Source: Monomorium pharaonis (lineage: Eukaryota > Arthropoda > Insecta > Hymenoptera > Formicidae). From it: a stretch of DNA of 64,000 bases. The notes beneath the pieces were generated by a model. It saw nothing but the letters and a program-made list of their open reading frames with translations. It searched no databases and was not told the origin of the DNA. The position numbers and the translations under genes were made by a program. The stretch's first letter is position 1, and each line of letters opens with the position of its first letter. Shown here in pieces: positions 11,656 through 23,633 of the stretch. The DNA is taken from positions 17,479,046 to 17,543,045 of the forward strand of contig NC_050469.1 of assembly GCF_013373865.1 (NCBI RefSeq), given 5' to 3'.

Positions 11656-12044
11656 GAATGTCTTTAATTGATTTTACAATATAAAACATAATTGCTATTA
11701 TACTAATAAATTTTATATAAATATATTTAAAATAAATACAAATAAAAATAAATTTAAATTAATACTTTATAAAGTAATATTTTTTAATATATTTATTGTT
11801 TGATAGCATCCTGTGATGAACAATATATTTTGAGAATGGATTATTCAATATGACCATATTAACATGACTTTGAGGATGTACTATCTGCAATAAGATCATT
11901 TGTCGTGAAAAATAAAAACAATTATTTTTTATAATAACAAAAAATTAAAATGTTAAAATTTTGCAACATTTCAAAGTAATAAATTACAATTTAATATTTT
12001 ACATGAATACTATAATGAAAAAACTTTATGTATATACACATAAC
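11656..12044. other. AT-rich spacer without recognisable features
   Basis: No open frame, hairpin terminus or repeat was recognised between the Helitron A helicase end and the minisatellite. Confidence 0.6.
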
Positions 12045-12059
12045 TCAGTGAAAAAGAGA

Positions 12060-12633
12060 GAGGTTCAATGGCGCACAGTACAATTAGACACGTTGCAATT
12101 GCTCACCGTGCTATTAGACACGAAACATTGTGCATTGTTCAATTGCGCACAGTTTGTTTGGAAACAGTTCATTTGGACACAGTTCCCTTGGACACAGTTC
12201 CTTTGGACACCGTTCGATTGAACTTCGTTCGATTGGACACAGTTCGATTGGACACAATTTGATTGGACACAGTTCGATTGGACACAGTTTGATTGGACAC
12301 AGTTCGATTGCTCACCGTTCGATTGCTCACCGTTTGATTGCGCACTGTTCAATTGCGCACCATTCAATGGCACACCATTTAATGGCACACCGTTCAATTA
12401 CACCCCGTTCAGTTGCACACCGTTAAATTGCACACTGTTCAATTGCACACAGTTCAATTGAACACATGTCAATTGCGCACATGTCAATTGCACACAGTTC
12501 AATCAAACGTATATTAAATATTCATATATTATGGCTACGTTTGCAATGTGTGCATAGGTTAGCGACTTGGACGGGGCGGGTGCAGGAGGGGGGCCGAAGG
12601 CCTCCCCTTGCATCACCCTCCCCCCGCGCGCGC

Positions 12634-12698
<65 letters not shown>

Positions 12699-12990
12699 GC
12701 ATTCACTGCACCACATGGGTTTGCGACTTAAATGGTGTACGATTAGACGGTGTGCAATTGACATGTGCGCAATTGAACGGTGTGCCATTGAACGGTGCGC
12801 AATTGAACGGTGCGCAATTGAACTGTGTCCAATCGAACGGTGTCCAATCGAACTGTGTCCAATTGAACTGTGTCCAATTGAACTGTGTCCAAACAAACTG
12901 TGCGCAATTGAACGATGTGTAATATTTCGTGTCTAATAGCACAGTGGGCAATTGCAACGTGTCCAATTGTACTGTGCGCAAATGAAGGCC
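12060..12990. repeat. Inverted pair of 15-bp minisatellite arrays around a (GC)n(GT)n tract
   Basis: The left array (about 12064-12507) repeats units like GTTCGATTGGACACA or GTTCAATTGCGCACC. The right array (about 12735-12985) carries the reverse complement, such as GTGCGCAATTGAACG. They surround a GC/GT microsatellite (12626-12694). The ends are also inverted: ACTCAGTGAAAAAGAGAGAGG on the left (from 12046) against CCTCTCAGTGAAAAATAAC on the right (from 12988). Because 15 is a multiple of three and the unit lacks stops, several frames on both strands stay open; these should not be read as genes. Confidence 0.9.
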
Positions 12991-12996
12991 TCTCAG

Positions 12997-13110
12997 TGAA
13001 AAATAACTCAGTGATGTCAAATTGATATCAAATTAAGGGAAAATTGATATAAATTGCATTTATTAAATCAAATTGATGTCGATTTGATGGTTATTTCTCA
13101 CTGAGTTAGA
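12997..13110. repeat. Short inverted-repeat module shared with 56413-56525
   Basis: The segment starts AAAAATAACTCAGTGATG and ends GATTTGATGGTTATTTCTC, containing ATCAAATTAAG and ATTGATATAAATTGCAT. A near copy lies at 56413-56525, at the same place relative to a LINE fragment and a Helitron 3' end. Confidence 0.6.
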
Positions 13111-13149
13111 AAGATAAACAGATACAAACAAAAACAAGAAAGATATGAA

Positions 13150-13492
13150 AAAATAATATGAGCAAAATATAATAGAGTATACAAAGAAATAAAAATAGAT
13201 GAGAAGTCTTTGTATATTTTAGTGGGGTATAAGAGTAGGGAGTCAGTCAATGATAGCGAGATTTAAGTGCGGAAACAAGGCATCAGGGAATAGATATTGG
13301 AAAAAAGAAAAAGTGTAAGCTATACAATTTAAAAGTAGAGACTTTAGTACACTTATTAGAAGAATTTACAGAATTGCGAAGACAAAATTTCTCTGTTAGG
13401 AAAATGTTATCAGAGGTAAATATAGGTACAAAATGGATGAAAAATGTATTAAACAAAAGAAATGACAAAGAAAAGCATAAATAGTCATTAAG
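13150..13492 (+). pseudogene. LINE ORF2 C-terminal fragment
   Basis: In two frames the sequence reads MIARFKCGNKASGNRYW and then ETLVHLLEEFTELRR...GTKWMKNVL, ending at a TAG (13480-13482). The pattern of a CG-N...RYW stretch, then a degenerate zinc knuckle with E-T-x-x-H-x-L-x-E, then W-M-K-x-x-L, resembles the C-terminus of insect non-LTR retrotransposon reverse-transcriptase proteins. At least one frameshift lies near 13300. A shorter copy of the same end is at 56585-56690. It is 5'-truncated and non-functional, and appears to be carried within the Helitron that ends at 13660. Confidence 0.55.
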
Positions 13493-13632
13493 AATCCTAT
13501 GTTATTATGTAATTAAGCTATGTAACCTTTTTTCAAAGGCCGAAATGTTTAAGAAATAAACGAGTTGTATATATGTTATATGTAATAGTAATTTTATGCA
13601 GGGTGTAATAACAAATAAAAAAATAACATTTG

Positions 13633-13660
13633 GCGCGCGCGAAGCGCGCGCATGTTCTAG
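13633..13660 (+). mobile_element. Helitron 3' terminus (stem-loop plus CTAG)
   Basis: GCGCGCGC-GAA-GCGCGCGC forms a perfect 8-bp stem (13633-13651), followed by ATGTT and the terminal CTAG (13657-13660). The next base is T, as expected for Helitron insertion between A and T. The same terminus is at 56833-56861 and a related one at 51655-51688. It may be the 3' end of Helitron A or of a non-autonomous relative. Confidence 0.8.
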
Positions 13661-13873
13661 TAATAAAAAAGGCCGTGAAGACGCGAGAAGTTCGCTCGTG
13701 GTCGAGCGGTATTGTTGCCGCTTTTCCGCGACGCCGATTGGTCGTCTCGCTTCGTGTTGCGAGATCGCTTCGTGTTGCGAGAGAGAGCTGACAGCGCGAT
13801 TGATTTTGACAGCTAACAATTCGTAACTAATAGTTCGTTATGCGTGTGCGTGTGCATCGATAGAGTTTAAAAG
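13661..13873 (+). promoter_or_regulatory. Helitron 5'-head-like sequence abutting the 3' terminus
   Basis: The blocks TGTTGCCGCTTTTCCGCGA, GATTGGTCGTCTCGCTTCG and GATTTTGACAGCT recur after the two other Helitron 3' ends (51689-51891 and 56862-57000). ATTGG is an inverted CCAAT motif. At 13874 there is a donor-like AAAAG/GTAAGA. It looks like a promoter plus noncoding first exon at an element's 5' end. In this copy the initial TC of the terminus is not preserved. Confidence 0.5.
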
Positions 13874-14733
13874 GTAAGATTTCCGAGAGAGAATATATAG
13901 GAGAGGAGTGAAAAACGTTATGCGTGTGCGTGTGCGTCCGCTGTCAATGAGTTATGAGTTATGCGTGCGAGCGTGCGTGCTTGAGTGAAAAATATTATGC
14001 GTGTGTGTGTGTGTGTGTGTGTGTATGCGTGTGTATACATAATGAAATTTTAATTTTTAATTATTATTTTTTTATTATGTGTGTATGCGTGTGTATGCGT
14101 GTGTCTGCGCGTGCGTGTGTGTCTAAGCGCGTGCAAGCGCGTGCATGCGTGTGTAAATAAATTAATTTTAATTTTTTTTTTTTTATTAAAAAGTAATTAA
14201 TTATAATTTTGTTTATGTGTTTGCGTGACAAAGTATGTCTGTGAAAAAAATTATTTGTGCGTACGTGTGTGCGTGAGTTCGTGCGTGGGTGTGTTCGTGC
14301 GCACATGGCTGTGCCTGTGCAATTGTATTTTATATTTATTATTTTATATATATTATTAGACCACAGACGCGCTATTTGACACCTTGTATAATAATACAGT
14401 AATTCAATTTTTATTATAAAATATAAACAAACTTATGGGTAACATAGCAATGTAACATAGTAACGTGATGTAAATAAAACGGAATTAGCAGTATTACTTG
14501 AAAAGTTGTGCTAACGTGACGATAACTGTTTGTGAGTGGAGTAAACATTTTGCATAATAGCAGTTTGTAAAAAAGGTAATTAATTTTAATTTGTGTGTCT
14601 GCGCGTGCATGCGTGTGTATAAATTAATTAATTTTAATTACTATTTCTTTATTATGCGTGTATGGGCGTGTGTCTGCGCGCGTGTATGCGTGTGTTTAAA
14701 TAAATTAATTTTAATTACTATTTTTTTATATTA

Positions 14734-14775
<42 letters not shown>

Positions 14776-16943
14776 TAAAATAAAATAAATTATTTACATG
14801 TTTAAAATATCTGATAAAGCTTAATACTATAAAATACAATATCAACTTCTTTTATAGAGAAAACAGGATACTATAAATTAAAATTTCATTAAAAAAAAGA
14901 AAGCAAATAAGAAAGAAATCTTTCACTTGAGAAAAAAAATAAAGCGAGGGAGGAGCCTTTAATAGAGAAGAATTACAGAAGAGTCAAAAGTAAGAAAGAA
15001 TCTCTTTTCTTTATGTACATTACAGTACATTAAAATCGTATGAATATTTATTGTTGAAAAATTTAATGTAATATTACAAAGTAAATCACATAATGTTTAT
15101 CTATAATTAATTTGTAAAAGATAAAAATAAATAATTTTTTAGAAAATATTTTAAAAATATAACATTAAATAACAATATAAATAAAGCACATTAATTTATT
15201 GTAATATAAAGTTCAATATAAAAACACTCAATATACAATATTTTTATATTTTATAATAAATTAAATAATATTCATATTATTGCTTGTAATATTGTGTATA
15301 TATTATATATTTAAACATTTATTTTTATTACATTTCTTTACCTTCTGTTAAACTATAATAAGTTAATCGTCAAATGATAATATTGCAAAGTATTAGTAAA
15401 GTAAAAAACTTTTTGATTTGTATAAATATCCAATTTTATAGCTATATTTTTTAATATCATTTATTTGTGGGAAACTTTAAACTTTAATGAGAATAGATTA
15501 ATAAATAATTTTATAATAATTTTATAATTGTTTAGGTTTTTTAAGATCAAGATAGAGAGTATAAGAATGTATAAATAAATTTTTTATATCATTTATTTGT
15601 GGTAATTTATTGTTAATATGCTAACGTTTTCTGTATGTAAAAGTTGCAAAAGTAGTAAAGTTATATTTTTTAAAAGTTGCATTTACATAAGTTTATAAAA
15701 TAATGTTTGTAAAGAATGTCTTTTATACTGCCTATGTATTTTAATTGTATACTATTTTTGATTAAAATTTTCATTGTTATGTAATAATTATTTAACGTTA
15801 TATATTTTATTTATAAAACTTTTATTATTACTTATTTTGTCTTTTTTTTAAATAATACAAATTTATAATAATTTTTATAAGTTTATAATAATTATGAATT
15901 GTTTACCATATCTTGAATCATTTAAATGAGAAAAGTAAAACTGCAAACGGTCTAAAAAAATCAAAATTGGTGAATTCAATAGCAGATTCCAAATAATATA
16001 TTTGCATAAAATTTAAGGTTTTTTTTAGCTTAACTAGCTACGCACTGTTATTAACGGTCTTTAAAACGTAGTCTTGGGTTAATTTACATTAATGAATTTA
16101 GATATTTATTAACAATATAATATGTATTATAAAAATTCATCCCTCGTATTAATTTTCTATTATTCTACTAGAGAATCGCTTTTACATTATCTTTTATTAT
16201 TATGATAAACATTAATTATCTTTTATTATTATGATAAACATTACCATAGATTATTGCAATGTTCAAATTAGTTAAAATATCCATTTCTGAAAGAATTGAG
16301 AGATTCCAGGCAAATCTTAATTTTTGAATATCAACACAACTTACATACTTATTAATCTTACGAACAAACTATATTATATATGTATATATAAATAAAAATT
16401 AAATATTAATTAAAGAAAAATAAATTTTTAATAATTTCTTTTAAATAATAATAATAGTAATAATTTTAACAATCACTATTTATATTAAACAATATTATAA
16501 TTTTAAAATATCTCAAGAAACTTGACAAAAGATATACTTAATTGTAGTGCTTTGGAAAACTCTTAAGGTGATTTTCATACAACAACAATGATACTATTTT
16601 ATGTCTACCTTAAAACTGTGCAACTTAATATGGCTCGATATGGTTGGCTAAATTAAAAAAAAAGTGAATTTTATGTAAATATATTATTTGATATAGAATT
16701 TTTCAAGATTGTTTTTCTTGTACTTTAATTGTGTGGGTATGCCTGTGCACATGAGTAAAATAAAATAAATTATTTACAATTTACATATTTATTAATCTTA
16801 CGAACAAACTATTTACGTTATATATGTATATATAAATAATAATTAAATAATATTAATTAAAGAAAAATAAATTTTTAACAATTATTTTTAAATAATTGTA
16901 ATAATAATTTTAACAATTACTATTTAAATGAAATCTCCTTTTC
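13857..16943 (+). repeat. Tandem duplication, unit 1 (about 3.09 kb)
   Basis: The unit begins CATCGATAGAGTTTAAAAGG at 13856, and the same start appears at 16944. It contains GT-rich microsatellite stretches (13925-14160, 14590-14775, GTGTGCGTG variants), then about 2 kb of AT-rich DNA without open frames. Shared blocks between units include TTAGTGATT-free AT-rich DNA at 14880-15850 and the block near 15940-16090. Near 16335 and 16780 a smaller block (ATTAATCTTACGAACAAACT) is also repeated. No gene is seen. Confidence 0.85.
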
Positions 16944-17944
16944 ATCGATAGAGTTTAAAAGGTAAGATTTCCGAGAGAATATATAGGAGAGGAGTGAAAA
17001 ACGTTATGCGTGTGCGTGTGCGTCCGCTGTCAATGAGTTATGCGTGCGAGCGTGCGTGCTTGAGTGAAAAATATTATGCGTGTGTGTGTGTGTGTGTGTG
17101 TGTATTCACGGGTGCGCGTCGCGTGCATGCGTGTGTATACATAATGAAATTTTAATTATTATTTATTTATTATGTGTGTATGCGTGTGTATGCGTGTGTC
17201 TGCGCGTGCGTGTGTGTCTAAGCGCGTGCAAGCGCGTGCATGCGTGTGTAAATAAATTAATTTTAATTTTTTTTTTTATTAAAAAATATTTATAATTTTG
17301 TTTATGTGTTTGCGTGACAAAGTATGTCTGTGAAAAAAATTATTTGTGCGTACGTGCGTGCGTGCATTCGTGCGTGGGTGTGTTCGTGCGCGCGTGGCTG
17401 TGCCTGTGTATGTGCATGATTCAATTGTATTTTATATTTATTATTTTATATATATTATTAGATATCACAGACGCGCTATTTGACACCTTGTATAATAATA
17501 TAGTAATTCAATTTTTATTATAAAATATAAACAAACTTATGGGTAACATAGCAATGTAACATAGTAACGTGATGTAAATAAAACGGAATTAGTAGTATTA
17601 CTTGAAAAGTTGTGCTAACGTGACGATAACTGTTTGTGAGTGAAATAAACATTTTGCATAATAGCAGTTTGTAAAAAAGGTAATTAATTTTAATTTGTGT
17701 GCTGCGCGTGCATGCGTGTGTATAAATTAATTAATTTTAATTACTATTTTTTTATTATGCGTGTATGGGCGTGTGTCTGCGCGCGTGTATGCGTGTGTTT
17801 AAATAAATTAATTTTAATTACTATTTTTTTATATTATGCGTGTGTGTGTGTGTGTGTGTGTGTGCGTGCGTGCGTGTGTTTAAATAAATTAATTTCAATT
17901 ACTATTTTTTTATATCATGCGTGTGTGCGTGCGTGCGTGCGTGC

Positions 17945-17993
<49 letters not shown>

Positions 17994-20530
17994 TAAAATA
18001 AAGTAAATTATTTACATGTTTAAAATATCTGAGAAAGCTTAATACTATAAAATATAATATCAACTTCTTTTATAGAGAAAACAAAGAATACTATAAAGAA
18101 AAATTTCATTAAAAAAAAGAAAGCAAATAAGAAAGAAATCTTTCACTTGAGAAAAAAAATAAAGCGAAGGAGGAGCCTCTAATAGAGAAGAATTACAGAA
18201 GAGTCAAAAGTAAGAAAGAATCTCTTTTCTTTATGTACATTACAGTACATTAAAACCGTATGAATATTTATTGTTGAAAAATTTAATGTAATATTACAAA
18301 GTAAATCACATAATGTTTATCTATAATTAATTTGTAAAAGATAAAAATAAATAATTTTTTAGAAAATATTTTAAAAATATAACATTAAATAACAATATAA
18401 ATAAAGCACATTAATTTATTGTAATATAAAATTTAATATAAAAACACTCAATACACAATATTTTTATATTTTATAATAAATTAAATAATATTCATATTAT
18501 TGCTTGTAATGTTGTGTATATATTATATATTTAAACATTTATTTTTATTACATTTCTTTACCTTCTGTTAAACTATAATAAGTTAATCGTCAAATGATAA
18601 TATTGCAAAGTATTAGTAAAGTAAAAAACTTTGATTTGTATAAATATCCAATTTTACAGCTATATTTTTTAATATCATTTATTTGTGGGAAACTTTAAAC
18701 TTTAAAGAGAATAGATTAATAAATAATTTTATAATAATTTTATAATTGTTTAGGTTTTTTAAGATCAAGATAGGGAGTATAAGAATGTATAAATAAATTT
18801 TTTATATCATTTATTTGTGGTAATTTATTGTTAATATGCTAACGTTTTCTGTATGTAAAAGTTGCAAAAGTAGTAAAGTTATATTTTTTAAAAGTTGCAT
18901 TTACATAAGTTTATAAAATAATGTTTGTAAAGAATGTCTTTTATACTGCCTATGTATTTTAATTGTATACTATTTTTGATTAAAATTTTCATTGTTATGT
19001 AATAATTATTTAACGTTATATATTTTATTTATAAAATTTTTATTAAAATAAATAATTTTTTAGAAAATATTTTAAAAATATAACATTAAATAACAATATA
19101 AATAAAGCACATTAATTTATTGTAATATAAAATTTAATATGAAAGCACTCAATACACAATATTTTTATATTTTATAATAAATTAAATAATATTCATATTA
19201 TTGCTTGTAATGTTGTGTATATATTATATATTTAAATATTTATTTTTATTACATTTCTTTACCTTCTGTTAAACTATAATAAGTTAATCGTCAAATGATA
19301 ATATTGCAAAGTATTAGTAAAGTAAAAAACTTTTTGATTTGTATAAATATCCAATTTTATAGCTATATTTTTTAATATCATTTATTTGTGGGAAACTTTA
19401 AACTTTAAAGAGAATAGATTAATAAATAATTTTATAATAATTTTATAATTGTTTAATTGTTTATTTTTTATAAAAATAATTCTTTTTGCATCTCAAAAAG
19501 AATTCACAATTGGTGACATACAATTGAGTTCTTTTTGAACTCTCTGTGCTATCTGGGTTTATATCATTTATTTATATTATTTATTTGTGGTAACTTATTA
19601 TTAATATGTTAACATTTTCTGTATGTAAAATTTACAAAAGTAGTAAAGTTAAATTTACATAAGTTTGTAAATTTATGTTTGTAAAGAATATCTTTTATAC
19701 TGCTAATGCATATTTTAATTAAATAAAATTTTTAATCAAATTTTTTATTGTTATGTAATAATTATTTAACGTTATATATTTTATTTATAAAACTTTTTTA
19801 TTGTTACTTATTTTGTCATTTCTTTGGATAATACAAAATTAGAATACTTTTTATAAGTTTATAGTAATTTTGAGTCGTTGACCATATCTTGAATCATTTA
19901 AATGAGAAAAATAAAGCTGCAAACGGTCTGAAAGAATTAAAATTGGTGAATTCAATAGCAGATTCCAAATAATATATTTGCGTAAAATTTAAGGTTTTTT
20001 TAGCTTAGCCAACTATGCGCTGTTATTAATGGTCTTTAAAACGTAGTGTTGGGTTAATTTACATTAATCAATTTAGATATTTATTAATAATATAATATAT
20101 ATTATAAAAATTTATTTTTTGTATTAATTTTCTATTATTATACTAGAGAATCGTTTTTACATTATCTTTTATTATTACGATAAACATTACCATAGATTAT
20201 TGGAATGATCGAATTAATTAAAATACTTATCTCTGTTAACATATTAAAGTAAAGTCGATAATAAGTGAATACTTTATGACATATCTCATATTTTATATTA
20301 AACAATATTATAACAAAATTTAAAATATCTCAAAAAATTGACAAAAGATATACTTAATTGTAGTGTTTTGGAAAACTCTTAAGGTGATCTTCATACGACA
20401 ACAATGATACTGTTTTATGTCTACCTTAAAACTATGCAACTTAATATGGCTCTGTATAGTTGGCTGAATTAAAAAAAGTGAATTTTATGTAAATATATTA
20501 TTTGATATATATGTAGAATTTTGCTAGATT
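16944..20530 (+). repeat. Tandem duplication, unit 2, with an internal ~700-bp third copy
   Basis: Unit 2 repeats unit 1 closely up to about 19040. It then re-reads a block already passed (18346 onward reappears at 19048, period about 702 bp) before rejoining the remainder of unit 1 (19870-20530 matches 15890-16720). Long GT arrays lie at 17080-17105, 17840-17864 and 17948-17990. There is no coding content. Confidence 0.85.
19457..19556. mobile_element. Short insertion ending TGTGCTATCTGGG inside the third copy
   Basis: Compared with units 1 and 2, this copy carries extra sequence with inverted AAAAAGAATTC / GAGTTCTTTTTG motifs and ends TGTGCTATCTGGG. The same 13-bp ending closes the 1.47-kb insertion in Helitron B (at 28431), suggesting a shared transposon family. 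Confidence 0.4.
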
Positions 20531-20789
20531 GTTTTTCTTTCTTATGCTTTAATGTATATAATTCGGTCCTTAAAACATTTTTTAAATACTAAAGCTGGTA
20601 TTGATTAATTTTTTAGTTGTACAAATACACTAAAACTTTGTTGCAAAAAGAATTAAAATTTCATACTGTTTTATGTTAAAAAAATATTGAAAAAAACATT
20701 TTTATATTTTTTTAACATTTTTCGACCTAAAAGCCGCTATAACTTTTTTCACTTTATTTTATACAAATGACAATGAATTCTGAAAAAGC

Positions 20790-21460
20790 GTAAAATTTAA
20801 CAGAATTAAGCATTTTTTTTTTAAGGAATGGTTTGTCTTACATTTTTAATATTTTAAATATTATTTATTGTTATTTTTAACTATCACGTGTTTTTATTAG
20901 AAAATATTGAAAAATAACAGAAATATGACACTGTTTGTCAACAAGGTTTTATGACGCAAGTCCTCAAGTGATGTAATTTCTAGCCTTTACTGTGTTGGTC
21001 TGAAACAAAAAACGTGAAAAATTTTTTATTGTTAACATTCATACGGTGTGTGTAAATTTTAAAAAAGTAAAAAAATTGAAAATTGAATAAATCGCACGTT
21101 TTTTTTTTAAATTGATTTAAAAATTTAGTGTAAAATTTAAATTTTTTATTAAAAACGTGCGATTTTTTATTTTTATTTTTTATTTTTTGTAAGTTTACAC
21201 AAATCGTATAAGTGTTAATAATCGAAAAACTTTTACGTCTTTTGTTTCAGACTAATAAAGCAGAGGCTAGAAATTACGCCGTTTAACAATTCGTGTCACA
21301 ACTTTCCTGACAAACAATGTTATATCTCCACCATGTTTTAATATTTTTATAATAATAAAAAACGTCGTGATAGTTAAAAGTATCAATAAATAATACCTAA
21401 AGTTTCAAAAAGTTTCAAAAATATAAGACAAACCGTTCTCTTTTAATAAAATTCATAGAA
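20790..21460. mobile_element. Foldback element with imperfect arms of about 300 bp
   Basis: The left arm contains GGTTTGTCTTACATTTTTAA, TATTTATTGTTATTTTTAACTATCACG and CTAGCCT. The right arm carries the mirrored AGAGGCTAG, CGTGATAGTTAAAAGTATCAATAAATA and ATATAAGACAAACC. The centre is near 21120, where GCACGTTTTTT mirrors AAAAACGTGC. No open frame is present. Its exact ends were not determined. Confidence 0.65.
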
Positions 21461-22369
21461 ATTAACTTATTTTAACTCACCTAAAGATATTTTCCCCCTT
21501 AATGAGTTAAAAAAGTTCGATTTTTGGCTCATTTGCAGAATTTTATTTTAGGGTAAAAAGTTATTACATAGAAATTGTCTAAACAAAAAAATATTCTAAC
21601 GTCTCAAAAATGGGAAACATTAATTTGATCTTTTTAAAAAAAAAAAAAAAAAAAAAGAAAAAGTTAATTACAAATTTATTAAATAAAAAATCTAATAATA
21701 TATATAGTAGATCCAATCAAAATTAACTAATTATACAATTTATAGTTAATTGGTAGTTTTAAACAGAAGTGTGTAACTAACTCTATAATTGTTTACTTTA
21801 AACTTAATTTGTTTTCAATATTTATTAAAATTTTAGACAAAAAAATAAAAGTAAACAAATTTTTTTAATAACTAGCAATTTAAAAGTAATGGAGTCAATA
21901 ACGATCATGCTTTTGCCATTGTTTTTAACTAAAAGTGATCAAGTGGCGTTAATTTTACCAACTAAACCAATTTTTTATTATTTATTTTTTTATTTTTCTT
22001 TTTTTGGCAATATGCTTTAAATAATTACAAAAAAAACATTCGCAATACATCCAAAAAATTTTAGCGTAATATTTGAATATATGACTTTCAAAAAGAAACT
22101 TGATGTAACCTTTAAAAAATTAATGTTTCCTGCATTTTTATTTACTTTTCTTACTTTTTAAGTTCTAAAAAACAATTTTTTATAATTAACTAAAGTGTAA
22201 AACAAAATTAATGAAAATTAAAATTTAAAAAAATTTGTCATTAAAATATTTATCATTTGTTTAAAAATACTTTGTAATAATGTAAAGATTTAAATTTTTT
22301 AATTGTATACTTTTAATTTTGTAATGTCAATAAATCTGAAAGTAATATAGTAATATAATGTAAACAAAA
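21461..22369. other. AT-rich spacer without recognisable genes
   Basis: A poly-A run lies at 21638-21655, but otherwise the segment is low-complexity AT-rich DNA. No coding or RNA feature is supported. Confidence 0.6.
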
Positions 22370-22371
22370 TA

Positions 22372-23631
22372 CACTGGCGCAAAAAAAAACGAAACAAAAT
22401 TTTTGACCGATTTTTAGACAATCTTCAAAGTGATGCAACTTTGCGAAAAATCATCCAAATTACATGTACTTTTTTTAGAATTAAAGGGCAAAGACTCTAT
22501 TTTGAGAATGCCTACGCAAAAGTTTGATTTTTTAAGTGTAAACCTTTTGTGTCGCATGAAAACCAAACATGTTTTTTTTTAATTAAAAAAAGTAAAAGTT
22601 TGTTATCATTTTGCACAAATTTCTCGTTAAAATCTTGCTAATATTAATTCAGATTCTTAAATACGATGTTTTTTGTTGATTGCACACGAGTTTGAAATTT
22701 GCACTGCATTTTAGGGTATTTTAGCGAATAAATACGGTATTTTTTGAATATAATGAATTTTGAGCATTAATATGATATTGCACATTGATTTTATTCGTGT
22801 TTAACTCAATCATACCACCGTCATTAAAGTGACCCGATGTGCGCCACATGGAGAATGACTCGGTTTTGTACATAATGTGGCCCTGAAAAGGCTGATGTTT
22901 TAAAATAAAATTTAAACTTTTCTTTTTTATGTATGAGTATGTGTATATGTATGTTTACGTGTACGTGTGGGTTTATGAGTATAGATGAATGTGATCTTCT
23001 GTCGACTTCAGTGAAATTAGTGTGTCAGCTATCCATTATATTCAGATCAGTAAGTACAAATTTCCACCGATGAATTTCAGACCCACATGATGTACAAAAT
23101 TCAATCGTCATTCTCCACGTGGTGCACATCGGGTCGTTCTGATGACGGCGGTATGATTGAGTTAAACACAAATAAAATTAATGTGCAATATTATATTGAT
23201 ACTCAAAATTCATAATATTCCGTAAAATACCGTATTTATTCGCTAAAATACCTTAAAATGCAATGCAAATTTCAAACTCGCGTGCAATCAACAAAAAACC
23301 TCGTATCGGCATGTTTTTTTTTAATTACTTAGAAAAGAATAAACTTTAAGAATCTAAATTAACATTAGCAAGATTTTAACGAGAACTTGTGCAAAATGAT
23401 AACAAACTTTTACTTTTTTCAATTAAAAAAACATGTTTGGTTTTCATGCGATACAAAAAGTTTATACTTAAAAAATCAAACTTTCGAGTAGGGATTCTCA
23501 AAGTAAAGTCTTTGCCCTTTAATTTAAAAAAAAGTACATGTAACTTAGATGATTTTTAGCAAAGTTGCATCACTTTGAAGACCGCCTAAAAATCGGTCAA
23601 AAATTGTTTCGTTTTTTCTTTTGCGCCAGTG
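22372..23631. mobile_element. 1.26-kb foldback element with TA target duplication
   Basis: The ends are CACTGGCGCAAAA and TTTTGCGCCAGTG, flanked by TA (22370-22371 and 23632-23633). The arms extend inward about 510 bp, to CATGGAGAATGA / TCATTCTCCACGTGG, leaving a loop of about 200 bp. The TA duplication suggests mobilisation by a Tc1/mariner-type transposase. There is no transposase inside; open frames are short shadows. The arms differ by scattered substitutions. Confidence 0.85.
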
Positions 23632-23633
23632 TA

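Noticed and set aside
12065..13020. Several overlapping 60-156-codon open frames on both strands with HSSIG- or TQFDW-type repeats
   Set aside because: They are translations of a stop-free 15-bp minisatellite.
13925..17995. Cys/Val-rich frames such as MCVCVC...
   Set aside because: Translations of GT-rich microsatellite.
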